Below, piece after piece: positions 44,340 through 55,187 of a stretch of DNA of 64,000 nt. The DNA lies in assembly GCF_029852145.1 (NCBI RefSeq), contig NC_079973.1, forward strand, positions 4,030,001 through 4,094,000, in the 5' to 3' direction. The translations under genes and the position numbers were made by a program. Numbering within the stretch: the stretch's first letter is position 1; each line of letters starts with the position of its first letter. The DNA is from Microplitis mediator. Taxonomy: Eukaryota; Arthropoda; Insecta; Hymenoptera; Braconidae. The notes under the pieces are model-generated. The model worked only from the letters and a program-made list of their open reading frames with translations. It was not told the origin of the DNA and made no database searches.

Positions 44340-45180
44340 TACTTTGGTTGTTCCTAATGGTTTGTTAGGGCAATGGAGGGTCAGAGGGTGTGGAGTCTGG
44401 GGGCATAAAAAAACGTCTTATGTATAACTAAGCAGCATAGTCATATTTTCACATCTATCGTCTTCCATATACTTTAATTTTCGGTATAACAATATAAATA
44501 TATACAAGTGTTGGCGATGGGTTGGTAAAGTTTTCGTTTGCTCTACCATATACTCAACCAACAGCCCAAGTTCCGAACAAATTTGTTGGCATGGGCGGTG
44601 GTGGATCGTTGCTACGTTGCTGCGTCACGAACGCGATTCACGCGACGGATGCCCGGCGAAGCGGGAACACAAAACTACACTTTGGTGGGGAGAATTGGAA
44701 GGACGCGTCGTGTTCGACGTATATACTTTATTCGTTCTCATGGTTTTTTTCGTTTTATTTAAAAACCGAACTTGAATTTCGTATTTCTCTCCACAATTTC
44801 GTTCTCTCCTCATCTAATGTTACATCCCGCGGCCCTACTTTTTAAGTTTTACTCAAATTGTTAAATTCGCGTGTGTGCTCTAGTCGACTAGTTTTGCGCA
44901 CATACAGATGCGCGGATTTATATATATATCTATATATATGTATGTTACATATGACTGTACATGCATCAGTCAGTTCCCGTTCTATTTTTTTATCCACAAC
45001 TCTCTCGACTTTGCCCTTTCAAAAGTTATTTCATGGCATGCGAGCACACTAGCCGATATGGAGATACGTATACACGATTTTAGGGCAGGTCGGCTCTACT
45101 TTGAGTCTCTCCTCGTATCTTTGGGTCAACCATTGCCTGCATTAAATTCCAACCATTTTTTTTATTCTATTCCTTAATTT
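44340..45180. other. Less AT-rich island, no assigned gene
   Basis: Markedly richer in G/C than its surroundings (for example GGATGCCCGGCGAAGCGGGA), with overlapping ORFs up to 107 codons in several frames but none with domain signatures. Likely a conserved non-coding or promoter-like element of taiman, or an unrecognised exon. Confidence 0.35.
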
Positions 45181-45189
45181 ATGTTACGT

Positions 45190-45830
45190 AATAAAACGTT
45201 TATGTAAACATATATATACACATACATTTTTTTTTTTTAATTAAAGTAAATTTTTAGGTGACTACATTTGGGTCGTATCATATTTCATATTTTGTCCTTG
45301 AAAATAAGACGATTTTTTATTTAAAATTACTTGTTTTTTATTTTTTTTATCTATATGGACTAATGTGAATTTTATCTGATTGAATTTATCTTCTTTTATA
45401 TTTTTTTTGTGGTGATAATTAATGGAAAGAGTTGCACACAAGTGTGTGTAATAAAAAAATAGAATTACCGAATAAACTAATCCCCGTAGAAAACTCTCGT
45501 TTTAGTTAATCGATAGTCTCTTCTCTTCGCGGCACATTGCAGCTATTCGAAAGCAACGTCGGGCTAAACATCTGTTCGAACACATCCGGTGCGCATGGGT
45601 ACGCATGCGGCTCGTCTTTTTGGACGACTTGTGTAACCCATACATTGTTATGTGTGTTGTGTGGTACAGGTGCGCGCAGGAGCTAGCACAGGACCTTGAA
45701 ATATATATTTTACAGTGAAGATAAGATAAACTCAAATTTAATAGCCAATGAAATTAAAAAAATTTTTTAGTTACAAAAATACTGTTCAGGTATATAAATA
45801 AAAATGTCTATTATATAATTAACTATTAAT
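45190..45830. other. Non-coding stretch with a second G/C-richer patch
   Basis: 45490-45700 is G/C-richer with a 77-codon minus-strand ORF lacking any recognisable motif. The rest is AT-rich. Confidence 0.35.
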
Positions 45831-45836
45831 ATTTTT

Positions 45837-46041
45837 ATGATACTGAAGTGAGTCGATGTCTAATAATTTTTGAACTTTTTTAAAAATGATAAATTGTAAA
45901 AATAAAAATATTTGAAATAATTACACCTGTAGTTTTTAGAATTTTCTACATGTGCATATTTTTATTTTATTTTTTTTTTGCAGTTCAGTCGTTGGAAAAA
46001 AAATCCGAAAATTGTTAATTGTCTGCTAACTTCAGGATCAC
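45837..46041 (-). mobile_element. CTGAAG-family MITE, first of a head-to-tail triplet
   Basis: ATGATACTGAAGTGAGTCG to GCTAACTTCAGGATCAC. The next copy begins immediately with AAGTTAGCCGG, so its own outer bases are missing. Confidence 0.85.
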
Positions 46042-46231
46042 AAGTTAGCCGGCGTCTAATAATTTTTGAATTTTTTTAAAAACGATTAATTGTAAAAATA
46101 AAAATATTTGAAAAAATTGCACCTGCAGTTTTTAGAATTTTCTACATGTGCATATTTTTATTTTTTGTTTTTGCACTTCAGTTGAAATAAAAATCCGAAA
46201 ATTGTTAATTGTCTGCTAACTTTAGGATCGC
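46042..46231 (-). mobile_element. CTGAAG-family MITE, second of the triplet
   Basis: AAGTTAGCCGGCGTC to GCTAACTTTAGGATCGC, same orientation, again sharing its right border with the next copy. Confidence 0.85.
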
Positions 46232-46417
46232 AAGTTTACTGACGTCTAATAATTTTTGAATTTTTTTAAAAACGATAAATTATAAAAATAAAAAATATTA
46301 AAAAAATTGCACCTACAGCTTTTTTAATTTTCTACATATGTATATTTTTAGTTTATTTTTTTTTTGCAATTGATTCGTTGAAAAAAATTGTCAATTGTCT
46401 GCTGACTTCAGGATCAT
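46232..46417 (-). mobile_element. CTGAAG-family MITE, third of the triplet
   Basis: AAGTTTACTGACGTC to GCTGACTTCAGGATCAT. Confidence 0.85.
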
Positions 46418-46419
46418 AT

Positions 46420-48150
46420 ATTTTAAAAAATATAAATTGATAAAATTTTCATTGCGCTTTTGTTGAATAGTATGCAAATTATTCTGATGTTAACACTTGG
46501 CTGCAGAGGTAATAACTTTGCATATATTGATACAACTGGAGTAAAACAGTTGCACGAATGGTTACTTAGTACCACATATAAATGTATTGTATATATTTAC
46601 GTATGATGTTCAATTACACTCCAAACTTTCCTTAACTTGTTTTTCGTTATCTTGATTGAATTATGTCGATAAAATTCCCGTCAAATAATTCTTTATATTC
46701 ATTTCGCCATTAATATATTACAATAATGTACATTATATAGATACATATCCTTTCAAATATATCATCAATCTAGACAAGGTGTTTTCTTGTATAAAAATAA
46801 TTTTTTAACTTTATTTAAATTCCCTTGACGTTTTCATTACGAAATTTTTAAAACAAAATTTTATTTTATTATATTTTTAAAACAATAGATATAAGAATAG
46901 AGAAACGGCGATACGATTAGATGAGAACCGTTTGCGTGCCTAGATTTTCAAGGTCATTACTGTCCCTTTTACCTCTTACTACACTCGATGAGCAAAGAAA
47001 TGGAGGCAATCACTAAGGCCTCTCTCTTTCGTAAATTATTATGTCTTCAGAAATATAGGAAACATTAAATAAAACCCAGAAATCACACTTTCAAATTTAA
47101 ATTTTAAATTTCCCGCTCTTTTTATTTAAAATTTTTTTTCCATTTCATCCTGTAATTTTCATCAAAAAAATTATCTATATACATTCTTACACACATATAC
47201 TTTTTTTTTTTACTATTATTATTACAAATAATACCTGGATTTGAAATGTTACAAAAGGTATTGCAGTAACAGCCATTAAAATACGTCGTAATTATAAATT
47301 ATTTTAAATTAGTCATTGTCATAAAGTACAAAGGGTAAATAATCCCTTTTAATTCGATCTGTCTCGCGCATGTGACATAGCTATTGGCTCAGTGGCACGT
47401 TGTCACACTTGTGCTGACGCAAAGAGACGTGTGTTACGTCACCATGCAGCCGTACAGAGAGAACGTGTTATGCGTTAGACATAACATACACTCTAGTTTT
47501 ATTAAATAATTATTTAATAAATGCAGATAAATAAATAAATATATAAATAATAATAATAATTATTATTATTATTATTATGTGAAAAAAATTTATTTTACTT
47601 AAATAAAATGAGTAACAATCGTCACTGCGGTTATATTGTTTGATTGTAATACGAGCTTTATTTTATATTACGTAAAAAAAAAAAAAAAAAAAAAAACCAC
47701 CAGGTATATAATGAAGAGGTAAAACGGAGGTATACAGAAGAGATTGAGAGTCGACATGGCAACGTTGGTTGGTTTATTCCCACTTATTCTTCTCTCATTT
47801 TTTTTTTTATTCCACTCTACTCTCGCGTTCGACGCGTATTACGTCTGGCCCTTGTTTGCCGTCATCGTTCCGCGTTGTAGTTGGCATCCTCCTCATCTCA
47901 TTCGTCGTCTTCTGTACACGTTTGTGTTACTTCACTTGTCATTCAAATTGATGCAATACAACGATATTATTTTTAATGTAAATAATTACTATTGTAGTGG
48001 AGTAATAGTAATAAAATAATGGAAAAAATCTATTTATCTGTGTATATATGTAGACGTATATAGATTTATATATATAAAATGAAAGTAAAACAAGCATCGA
48101 CAATCGTGAGACACCTTCCGGTCAGCTGTCGAACATCAGTCTCTCATAAT
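46420..48150. other. Non-coding region with simple repeats
   Basis: Patches at 47340-47470 and 47740-47940 are less AT-rich; the latter gives two overlapping short ORFs without motifs. Simple repeats: (AAT/ATT)n at about 47545-47577 and poly-A at about 47674-47696. No gene recognised. Confidence 0.4.
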
Positions 48151-49335
48151 AGTAGACATACAATCTTGCTTGACAACGAAAAATTACTACGGCTGTTTTA
48201 AAAGTTCAAAATATACACCAGAGGGCCCAGTACCTAGACAATGTCATAAATATACTGTAAAAAATTTTTGGAGTGAACGCGGAGTAAATCTAGAGTGCAT
48301 GACTGTTTATTTAATCTCTTCGGAGTGAAATTTACCCCGAAGAGGAGTTCATTTTAATATTAAAACTCTGAATCGGAGTAAATGCGGATGAAAATCAAAT
48401 CCTGACCACTCCCAAATCAATCCGTGAAAAAAAAACTCCTTATTTACTCCGTATGTAGAGTGACTTTTTTTAAAACTCCAAAACTCCAAGTGCGCTGTAA
48501 AAAATTTGAAGTGAATTCGAAGTGTTCACGGATTTTATTTAAATCCGAGTTCACTCCGTCACTCGGAGTTCCGGATTTTCAAAAAAATTCTCCGCATATG
48601 GAGTAAATGGGAAGTTTTTACAGCGAAGTGATTTCGGAGTGACCTGGAGTAGATATACAATCTTGCTTGACGACGAAAAATTACTACGGCTGTTGTAAAA
48701 GTTCAAAATACACACCAGAGAGCCCAGTACCTCGACAACATCATAAATATACTGTCAAAAATTTTTGGAGTGAACGCGGAGTAAATCTAGAGGGGATGAC
48801 TGTTTATTTCATTTCCTCGGAGTGATATTTACTCCGAAGTGGAGTTTATTTTAATATTAAAACTCTGAATCGGAGTAAATGCGGATGGAAATTAAATCCT
48901 GATCACTCCAAAATCAATTCGTTAAAAAAAAACTCCCAGTTTACTCCGTATGTAAAGTGACTTTTTTTAAAACTCCAAAATTTCAAGTGCACTGTAAAAA
49001 AATTGAAGTGAATTCGATTTTATTTAAATCCGAATTCACTTGGAGTTCCGGATTTTCAAAAAAATTCTCTGCATATGAAGTAAATGGGAAGTTTTTGCAG
49101 CGGAGAGATTCGGAGTGATCTGGACTTGATTCTAATCCGTATCCACTCCAATTCGTAGTTTTAATATCAAAATTAATTCCCCTTCGGAGTAAATTTCACT
49201 CCAAGGGGAGTAAATAAATAAACAGTCATCCACTCGGAATTTAATCCACGTTCACTCCAAATTTTTACAGTGTGACGGTGAATAAAAATCCGTAATCACT
49301 TCGAATTAACTTCAAATTTTTGACAGTAATTGCTT
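48151..49335. repeat. CGGAGT-family array with a 497-bp tandem duplication
   Basis: Unit 1 starts at 48151 and unit 2 at 48648; both begin AGTAGAYATACAATCTTGCT and run through CGACGAAAAATTACTACGG, then a CGGAGT element. ACTCCG and CGGAGT phrases in both orientations suggest long hairpins. The right part (49000-49335) is a further, more diverged element copy. Confidence 0.8.
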
Positions 49336-49339
49336 ACAT

Positions 49340-51220
49340 TCAAACACCTCACAAAAAGCTGGTCTATAATAAATTTATTTATTATTTTTAATGACTTTCC
49401 ACTTGACCACAAAATTATGTTACAAGAAAAAGGATTATTTCGTAATTTACGTTAATTGGCTGGAAGATACGTGCGGTTAATTTGCAAGTATACAACAAAC
49501 GGGGGTGACTCCCTCAAACGCTCGTATATCTTTGCATAATAATAGATCCCGCATCGATCGACCTATTACGCCAGATAGTCTATAAAAAAAAATCTCATCC
49601 TGTATTTTTTAACCATTTTCTCTTCACTAATTACACACATAAAATATCTACATACATACATACATACATTTTTAAAAACTATCTATCAATTTATTTTTCA
49701 AAACTAACGCACGTGTTATTTACTGCTAAAATGTTTGGATAGTAACGAGCACGAGATCACTCTGATTGAGGTCTAGGTTAAGCGAGACATCGCGTATGAT
49801 TACAGCAGCACTAAATAATTGTTTGATACAAAGTAACAATGCAACAACTCGTTGCTAGAGAATTTTAAAAAAATCACAAGAAAAGATAAAAAAATAATAA
49901 ATAAATAACAACGATTAAATTCAAATGATTATATTACATGTATGTTGTAACAAGTATCACATATGTACATATATATACATACATACATATATATATAAAT
50001 ATATGTAGTTAGAGATTTAGAGATTGAAATCGCCATAATCGGTTTTTTTTAAAAGTGAGAATAAAACGATTGATGATTTTTATATTTATATATATATAAT
50101 ATGAAGAGAACGCGGGCGTTGGACGTCGTTGGCTCGCGCGCAAGTCCGCGTTGCCACGATCGCCCTGGCCCACTGACCTATATTGCAACGGCGGGTACAG
50201 GTCCCGCATACGAGTCGTTCTGCTGCTCGACCAATACTCGCGGGTAACATAAGCGAGTTAAGTCATATTATCAAAGCTACTTTACTATACATTGATAAAC
50301 TAGTGTGTGTGTGTGTGTGTGTGAGTGAGTAAGTGAATGTACGAGTGTATTATAGACTTGCAGCCATGCTTAACAGATATATGTCTACATACACTGTATA
50401 TATTATGCACATCTATACTTATATATTTGTATATATGTTGTTATTACGCGCGAAGACATCTAATCACATTATGTTTCCAAGTTCCTCGTTTACTACACTA
50501 CTGTAGTATTATAGTGCGCTATGTGTACTGTTTAAATTTATTCAGTCTGCGTATTTTTTTAAAGTTTTACTACGGTTCAATTATGCGGGAAAAATAAAAT
50601 TTTGTGCGGAAAATCAGTGTGATAAAATAATATGATGTACTGACGTAGAGCATGAGATATTTAGAATAATTAAAAGACATCGAAGATGTTTCAATGGATG
50701 TTGAATTATTTTTACTACTGGCAGTGGTGTAAAATAAAAATAAAAAATATATGATACTTATATTTTTTGTGCGGGTGGTAGCAAAATAAAATGGTATTAT
50801 TGAAGAACCATCATATGACTAACGACATATATGTACTTATTACGCTGCGCGGAAAAAAATGAACGATATAAATTGAGAATTGACGAGTAATATAATGATA
50901 AAGTGATCAGTAATTACTGTAATTAAAACGTAAATAATTGTAAGATAAATACTAAAATTTATTGTCTGCAGGAAAAATTACACGGAGATATTATTGTTTG
51001 AAGTGCTATGGTGTCATTTTTTTTTTAAGGTGTATACATAAATATTATTAGGCCTCGGGTAATTCCATATTCAGCCGAGTCGAATTCAAATTCAAATTCA
51101 CAGGTCGGTGACGAGACGAATCAGGGTCGACTATGGTGTCATAGTAAAGTCGGACCATGGTGGCCATTTGACAGAAATTTAAATAAACACGAAAAAATTA
51201 CTACGGCCATAGTAAAGTTA
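49340..51220. other. Non-coding region with a G/C-rich island and a GT microsatellite
   Basis: 50095-50245 is the most G/C-rich stretch nearby (GGACGTCGTTGGCTCGCGCG). (GT)n at 50302-50324 is followed by GAGT repeats. ORFs up to 86 codons have no recognisable motif. Confidence 0.4.
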
Positions 51221-51229
51221 TGATCCTGA

Positions 51230-51424
51230 AGTCAGTAGACAATTATTAATTTTTGGATTTTTTTTCACCAAATCAATTACAAAAAAAAAAAAAAAAAAAA
51301 TATGCACATGTAGAAAATTTAAAAAACTACAGGTGCATTTTTTTCAAATATTTCTTTTTTATAGTTTATCGTCAAAAAAAAGAAAATCCAAAAATTATTA
51401 GACGTCTGCTGACTTCAGTATCAT
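51230..51424 (+). mobile_element. CTGAAG-family MITE copy
   Basis: ATGATCCTGAAGTCAGTAG to GCTGACTTCAGTATCAT, complete. Flanks mention CTATGGTGTCATAGTAAAG on the left and CTATGACACCATAG on the right, so it may lie inside another, older inverted repeat. Confidence 0.85.
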
Positions 51425-51499
51425 ATAAAGTTTGCAATGATTACAGTAATTTTTCCATATGTTTATTTCAATTTCCGTAAGATGGTCAAGGTCCAGCTT

Positions 51500-52690
51500 T
51501 ACTATGACACCATAGGAATTCAAACGATAATAATTTCGTGTAATATTTGAACTTAAAAATTAGCGACACGTATTATAAAATTGATTATTTGAAATTAAAA
51601 AATTTCCTGTATTGACACCCAGGTTCCGGGTTACAATTTCAAACCCTAATTTTAGTTTATTTTTTTCTGTGTACTTTTTGTCGTTGCTCGCATCTACATA
51701 CGTCAAGATGCAGGTGCTTTATTTCTTTAAAAAATCACAAGTAGGCGGTGAAAAAAAAAATTATTAAAAATAGCTCATTTCAAAAGTGAGCTACAGTATT
51801 TGTGGTTTTTTTATTGTCATTATTATTATTATTTTAAAGCAGATCGACTTTCTTGCTTATAGTTTCTAATGCTGTTGCAACTCGGGTGTTGATATTCAAA
51901 AAAATATTTTAGTCAGTCGAAAAGAAAGTGTTTAATGTTTATTTAAAAGAAATGACGAGGAAAAAATTTTTTAAGTTGAATAATGCAATGGATAATCAGA
52001 ATTAGTGAATGTATTCAGTCGTGAAGAAAGGAATGAATAAAAAAAAATATATTATAAAAAGAAATAGAAGAAGAAAGTCGAGAAAGCACCAGTAAAAGTG
52101 ATGAAGCGTAGGGAATGCGTGCTTGCTTGCCTGCTTACTTTACTTGATCCAAATGACGTATGACGTATAATCTCATTGCGTCGAGTTGAGCTGGTCCCAG
52201 TGTTTCTCATCCATTTATTATCATATTGGTTGCTATATACTACTAGTAGTATTGGCTTTACTTCTATTTCATCTATCCCCTTCCTCTTCCTCTTTATTTC
52301 TTAACTCCCTTCACTTCTTCACTCTTCTTTACTCCACACCGCTTTTATTCTACTCTGGTCTACTGTATTTCATAACGCTTCTTTAAACCATACCATACCA
52401 TACCATACCATAAAGCAAAGTACTAACTCTTCCTCTTGATTTAACTTCCATTATCTTCACTTTATACTCAACTTTGCTTGTTGTCTCTTTAATTCTCTTT
52501 TACACTGTACTATATAACGAGTAGTTTTCACTAACAAGCACAAGGCGGGCTTCGGCATCGATTAAAGTTCCTTGAAACGTCATAAGTTACATTACACGTT
52601 GTACTTAAAAAAAAGTATGTTTTAAAACTCAATACTTTAAATTTTCACGCGGAAAAATTTTAAATGACATATTTGTAACAGTAAAAATTT
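51500..52690. other. Non-coding stretch with an ACCAT microsatellite
   Basis: 52387-52412 is a (ACCAT)n repeat. A Ser/Leu/Phe-rich 66-codon ORF just upstream (52186-52386) looks like translated pyrimidine-rich DNA. No gene recognised. Confidence 0.4.
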
Positions 52691-52893
52691 ATGATCCTGA
52701 AGTTAGCCGACAATTCAAAATTTTCGGATTTTTTTTGCAACAAATAAATTACAAAAAAAAAATCTAAAAATATGTACATGTAGAAAATTAAAAAAACCAT
52801 AAGTGGAATTTTTTCAAATATTTTTTTTTTTTAATATTTATCGTTTCAAATAAATTTCAAAAATTATTGGACGTCGGCTAACTTCAGTATCAC
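52691..52893 (+). mobile_element. CTGAAG-family MITE, first of a cluster of four
   Basis: ATGATCCTGAAGTTAGCCG to GCTAACTTCAGTATCAC. Confidence 0.85.
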
Positions 52894-53063
52894 AAAAATT
52901 TTGATAGCAATTTACAGATTTTTTTATTTTTCAACGAATAATTGCAAGAAAAAAAAAAAATTAAAAAAATGCACATGTAGAAAATTCAAAAATCTATAGG
53001 TGCAATTTTTTAAAATATTTTTTTTTTATAATTTATCGTTTTAAAAAAAGATCCAAAAAATTA
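52894..53063 (+). mobile_element. CTGAAG-family MITE, degenerate, second of four
   Basis: Core AAATGCACATGTAGAAAAT retained; both termini eroded. Confidence 0.65.
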
Positions 53064-53243
53064 GTTCCTTGAAACGTCAAAAATTTTTCGATTGTTTTTT
53101 TTCAATTAACGATTAAAAAAAAAAAAAGAAAAATTGCACATGTAGAAAATTAAAAAAACTATAGATGCAATTTTTAAATATATTTTATTTTTTATAATTT
53201 ATTGTTTTGAAAAGAATCCAAAAATTATGAGACGTCGGTATCA
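53064..53243 (+). mobile_element. CTGAAG-family MITE, degenerate, third of four
   Basis: Starts at TTCCTTGAAACGTC and ends GAGACGTCGGTATCAT; part of the right terminus is deleted. Confidence 0.65.
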
Positions 53244-53277
53244 TAAAAATTCTGACAATTTTAAAACGAATATTTTT

Positions 53278-53480
53278 ATGATCCTGAAGTTAGCAGACAT
53301 TTGAAAATTTTTGGATTTTCGTATTCCAACAAATCAATTGTAAAAAAATAAAATAAAAATATGCACATGTAGAAAATTTAAAAAACTACAGGTGCAATTT
53401 TTTCAAATATTTTTTTTTTATCTTCTATCGTCTAAAAAAAAATCCAAAAATTATTGAACGTCTGCTAACTTCAGTATCAT
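53278..53480 (+). mobile_element. CTGAAG-family MITE, fourth of four
   Basis: ATGATCCTGAAGTTAGCAG to GCTAACTTCAGTATCAT, complete and close to the family consensus. Confidence 0.9.
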
Positions 53481-53489
53481 ATATTTTTT

Positions 53490-54240
53490 TTGTGAGTATG
53501 CATAAAAATTTTTATTTATGGTCATGATTAAAATACATTTTTTTTGACGGTCGATTTTATTTTTATCCATTTATTTATTTGCAATAGATAATAATAAATA
53601 TTATACATGAAAGAAGTATTTTCTTTTTTTTTTGAATGTGTAATAATGTATGGAAGTAAACGCGTGACAAGTCAGTATACATCAGTTCGTTAGGTCTGAA
53701 TTATCTAGGACAATTTGGTTTTCGTTGCTAAGTGGTGAAGGATATGTGTGTAAGATTACACTCGAGCTGGTGTGCGATAGTGTGTGAGATAAATAAATCA
53801 ATAGTCCCTTTAATTTTGGTTCATTTTAATATTTATAAATATTCATAGTTGCAAAATATATATTCATAGAAATGAAGGTTTTAAAATTCTAAAAGTTCAC
53901 ACTTCAAACACACGTCAAACAAACATAATAAATTCAAATTTATTAACTACCAAATTGAGAATTTTCATTTATAACTTTCATATTTTTTTATTTAAATGAC
54001 ACCTGACATTTAGACAATGACTTATTAGGAGTTCTTACTTTATGAATAGAAAAATTTATCTTCAAATAATATTTTGAAGTCTTACTTAATGAGAAAGTTT
54101 TTTAACATTTAATTCTCATAGATTTATAAAATTGATTACTGATTGACTTAAATCTTAAATTTTACCAAGAAAATTTTAGTTTCCAGTTCATAATTTAAAA
54201 TTTTTTTCGCGCCAAAAAATTATTTTTTTCTGCGTATTAA
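53490..54240. other. AT-rich non-coding stretch
   Basis: No ORF of note and no recognised repeat except a partial TTCGCGCCAAAAAATT block near 54205 related to the long-spaced elements at 24917 and 63215. Confidence 0.4.
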
Positions 54241-54241
54241 A

Positions 54242-54404
54242 AATGATACTGAAGTTAGCAGACGTCTGACAGTTTTTGAATTTTTTTAAAAACGATTAAC
54301 TACAAAAAAAAAAATATTTTGAAAAATTGCACCTATAGTTTATTAAATTTTCTACATAAAAAAATCCGAAAATTTGTAACTGTCTGCTAACTTCAGGATC
54401 GCGT
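54242..54404 (-). mobile_element. CTGAAG-family MITE with internal deletion
   Basis: ATGATACTGAAGTTAGCAG to GCTAACTTCAGGATCGC, but the ACATGTGCA core is missing. Confidence 0.8.
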
Positions 54405-54410
54405 ATTGAA

Positions 54411-54588
54411 ATGATCTTGCAGTTAGCAGACAATCAACAATTTTCGGAATTATTTTCTACACATCAATTACAAAAAGAGAAAAAAACTAAAAAACTGCAG
54501 GTGCCATTTTTTGAATATTTTTTTTTTATGATTTATCATTTTTAAAAAAATTCAAAAGTTATTAGACGTCGGCTAACTTCAGGATCAT
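54411..54588 (+). mobile_element. CTGAAG-family MITE copy
   Basis: ATGATCTTGCAGTTAGCAG to GCTAACTTCAGGATCAT; inverted neighbour of the previous copy. Confidence 0.8.
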
Positions 54589-55187
54589 CTATTAAATTGT
54601 TTTAAATCAACTGCCTTTTTGTATGAAGTCGCCATTTTTAATTTTACCGCCACCTCAATGTTCTCGCAGAAGAAAAAATATTTTCATTTGAATTTTAATA
54701 AAACTTCTCGGTTTTGAATTAAATATGAATTCCATTAAATGAAAAGAAGTACAGTAGTGTAAAAAAAATCTGATCAATTCATTGAGTCTTTTAGAAGACA
54801 TCGTGTCTAGTCACACGAACCGACTATTCGAAATTCATAAAAATAAACATTGAATTCGACTTTTTATTACGAAGATTTAAAAAAATCGACTTGAAATTAT
54901 CTCAGGCTTGTTCATTACAACGCTTTTTCTGAAAAAGTGCCTTTGTTATGTTCTACTAGTGCAGTACATAAATCGTAAATGAGATTTACTGTGAGTGAAT
55001 CAGAGAAAAATTTTAAAATGACAGTAAAACACAACTCAAATCGCGTTTTTTTTAAATACATTTTCCGTTAATTTTAAAGAGTAAGGGGAAATTTTTAAAA
55101 ATAAATATAATTTGTTAATGTTTTTTTTTTTTAAATTTAATGGATGAATTTGTTAGATAAATTTATGAATAATGTATTTGTGTTTAG

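Noticed and set aside
44522..44845. 107-codon ORF in a G/C-richer island
   Set aside because: Several overlapping ORFs on both strands and no recognisable motif; I call the island non-coding or undetermined.
47744..48019. 91-codon ORF with a hydrophobic start that resembles a signal peptide
   Set aside because: Driven by a pyrimidine-rich tract; the competing frame is equally open and there is no splice or homology support.
48151..49335. CRISPR-like array
   Set aside because: Repeats are long, imperfect and palindromic, in a eukaryotic genome. They are transposon copies.
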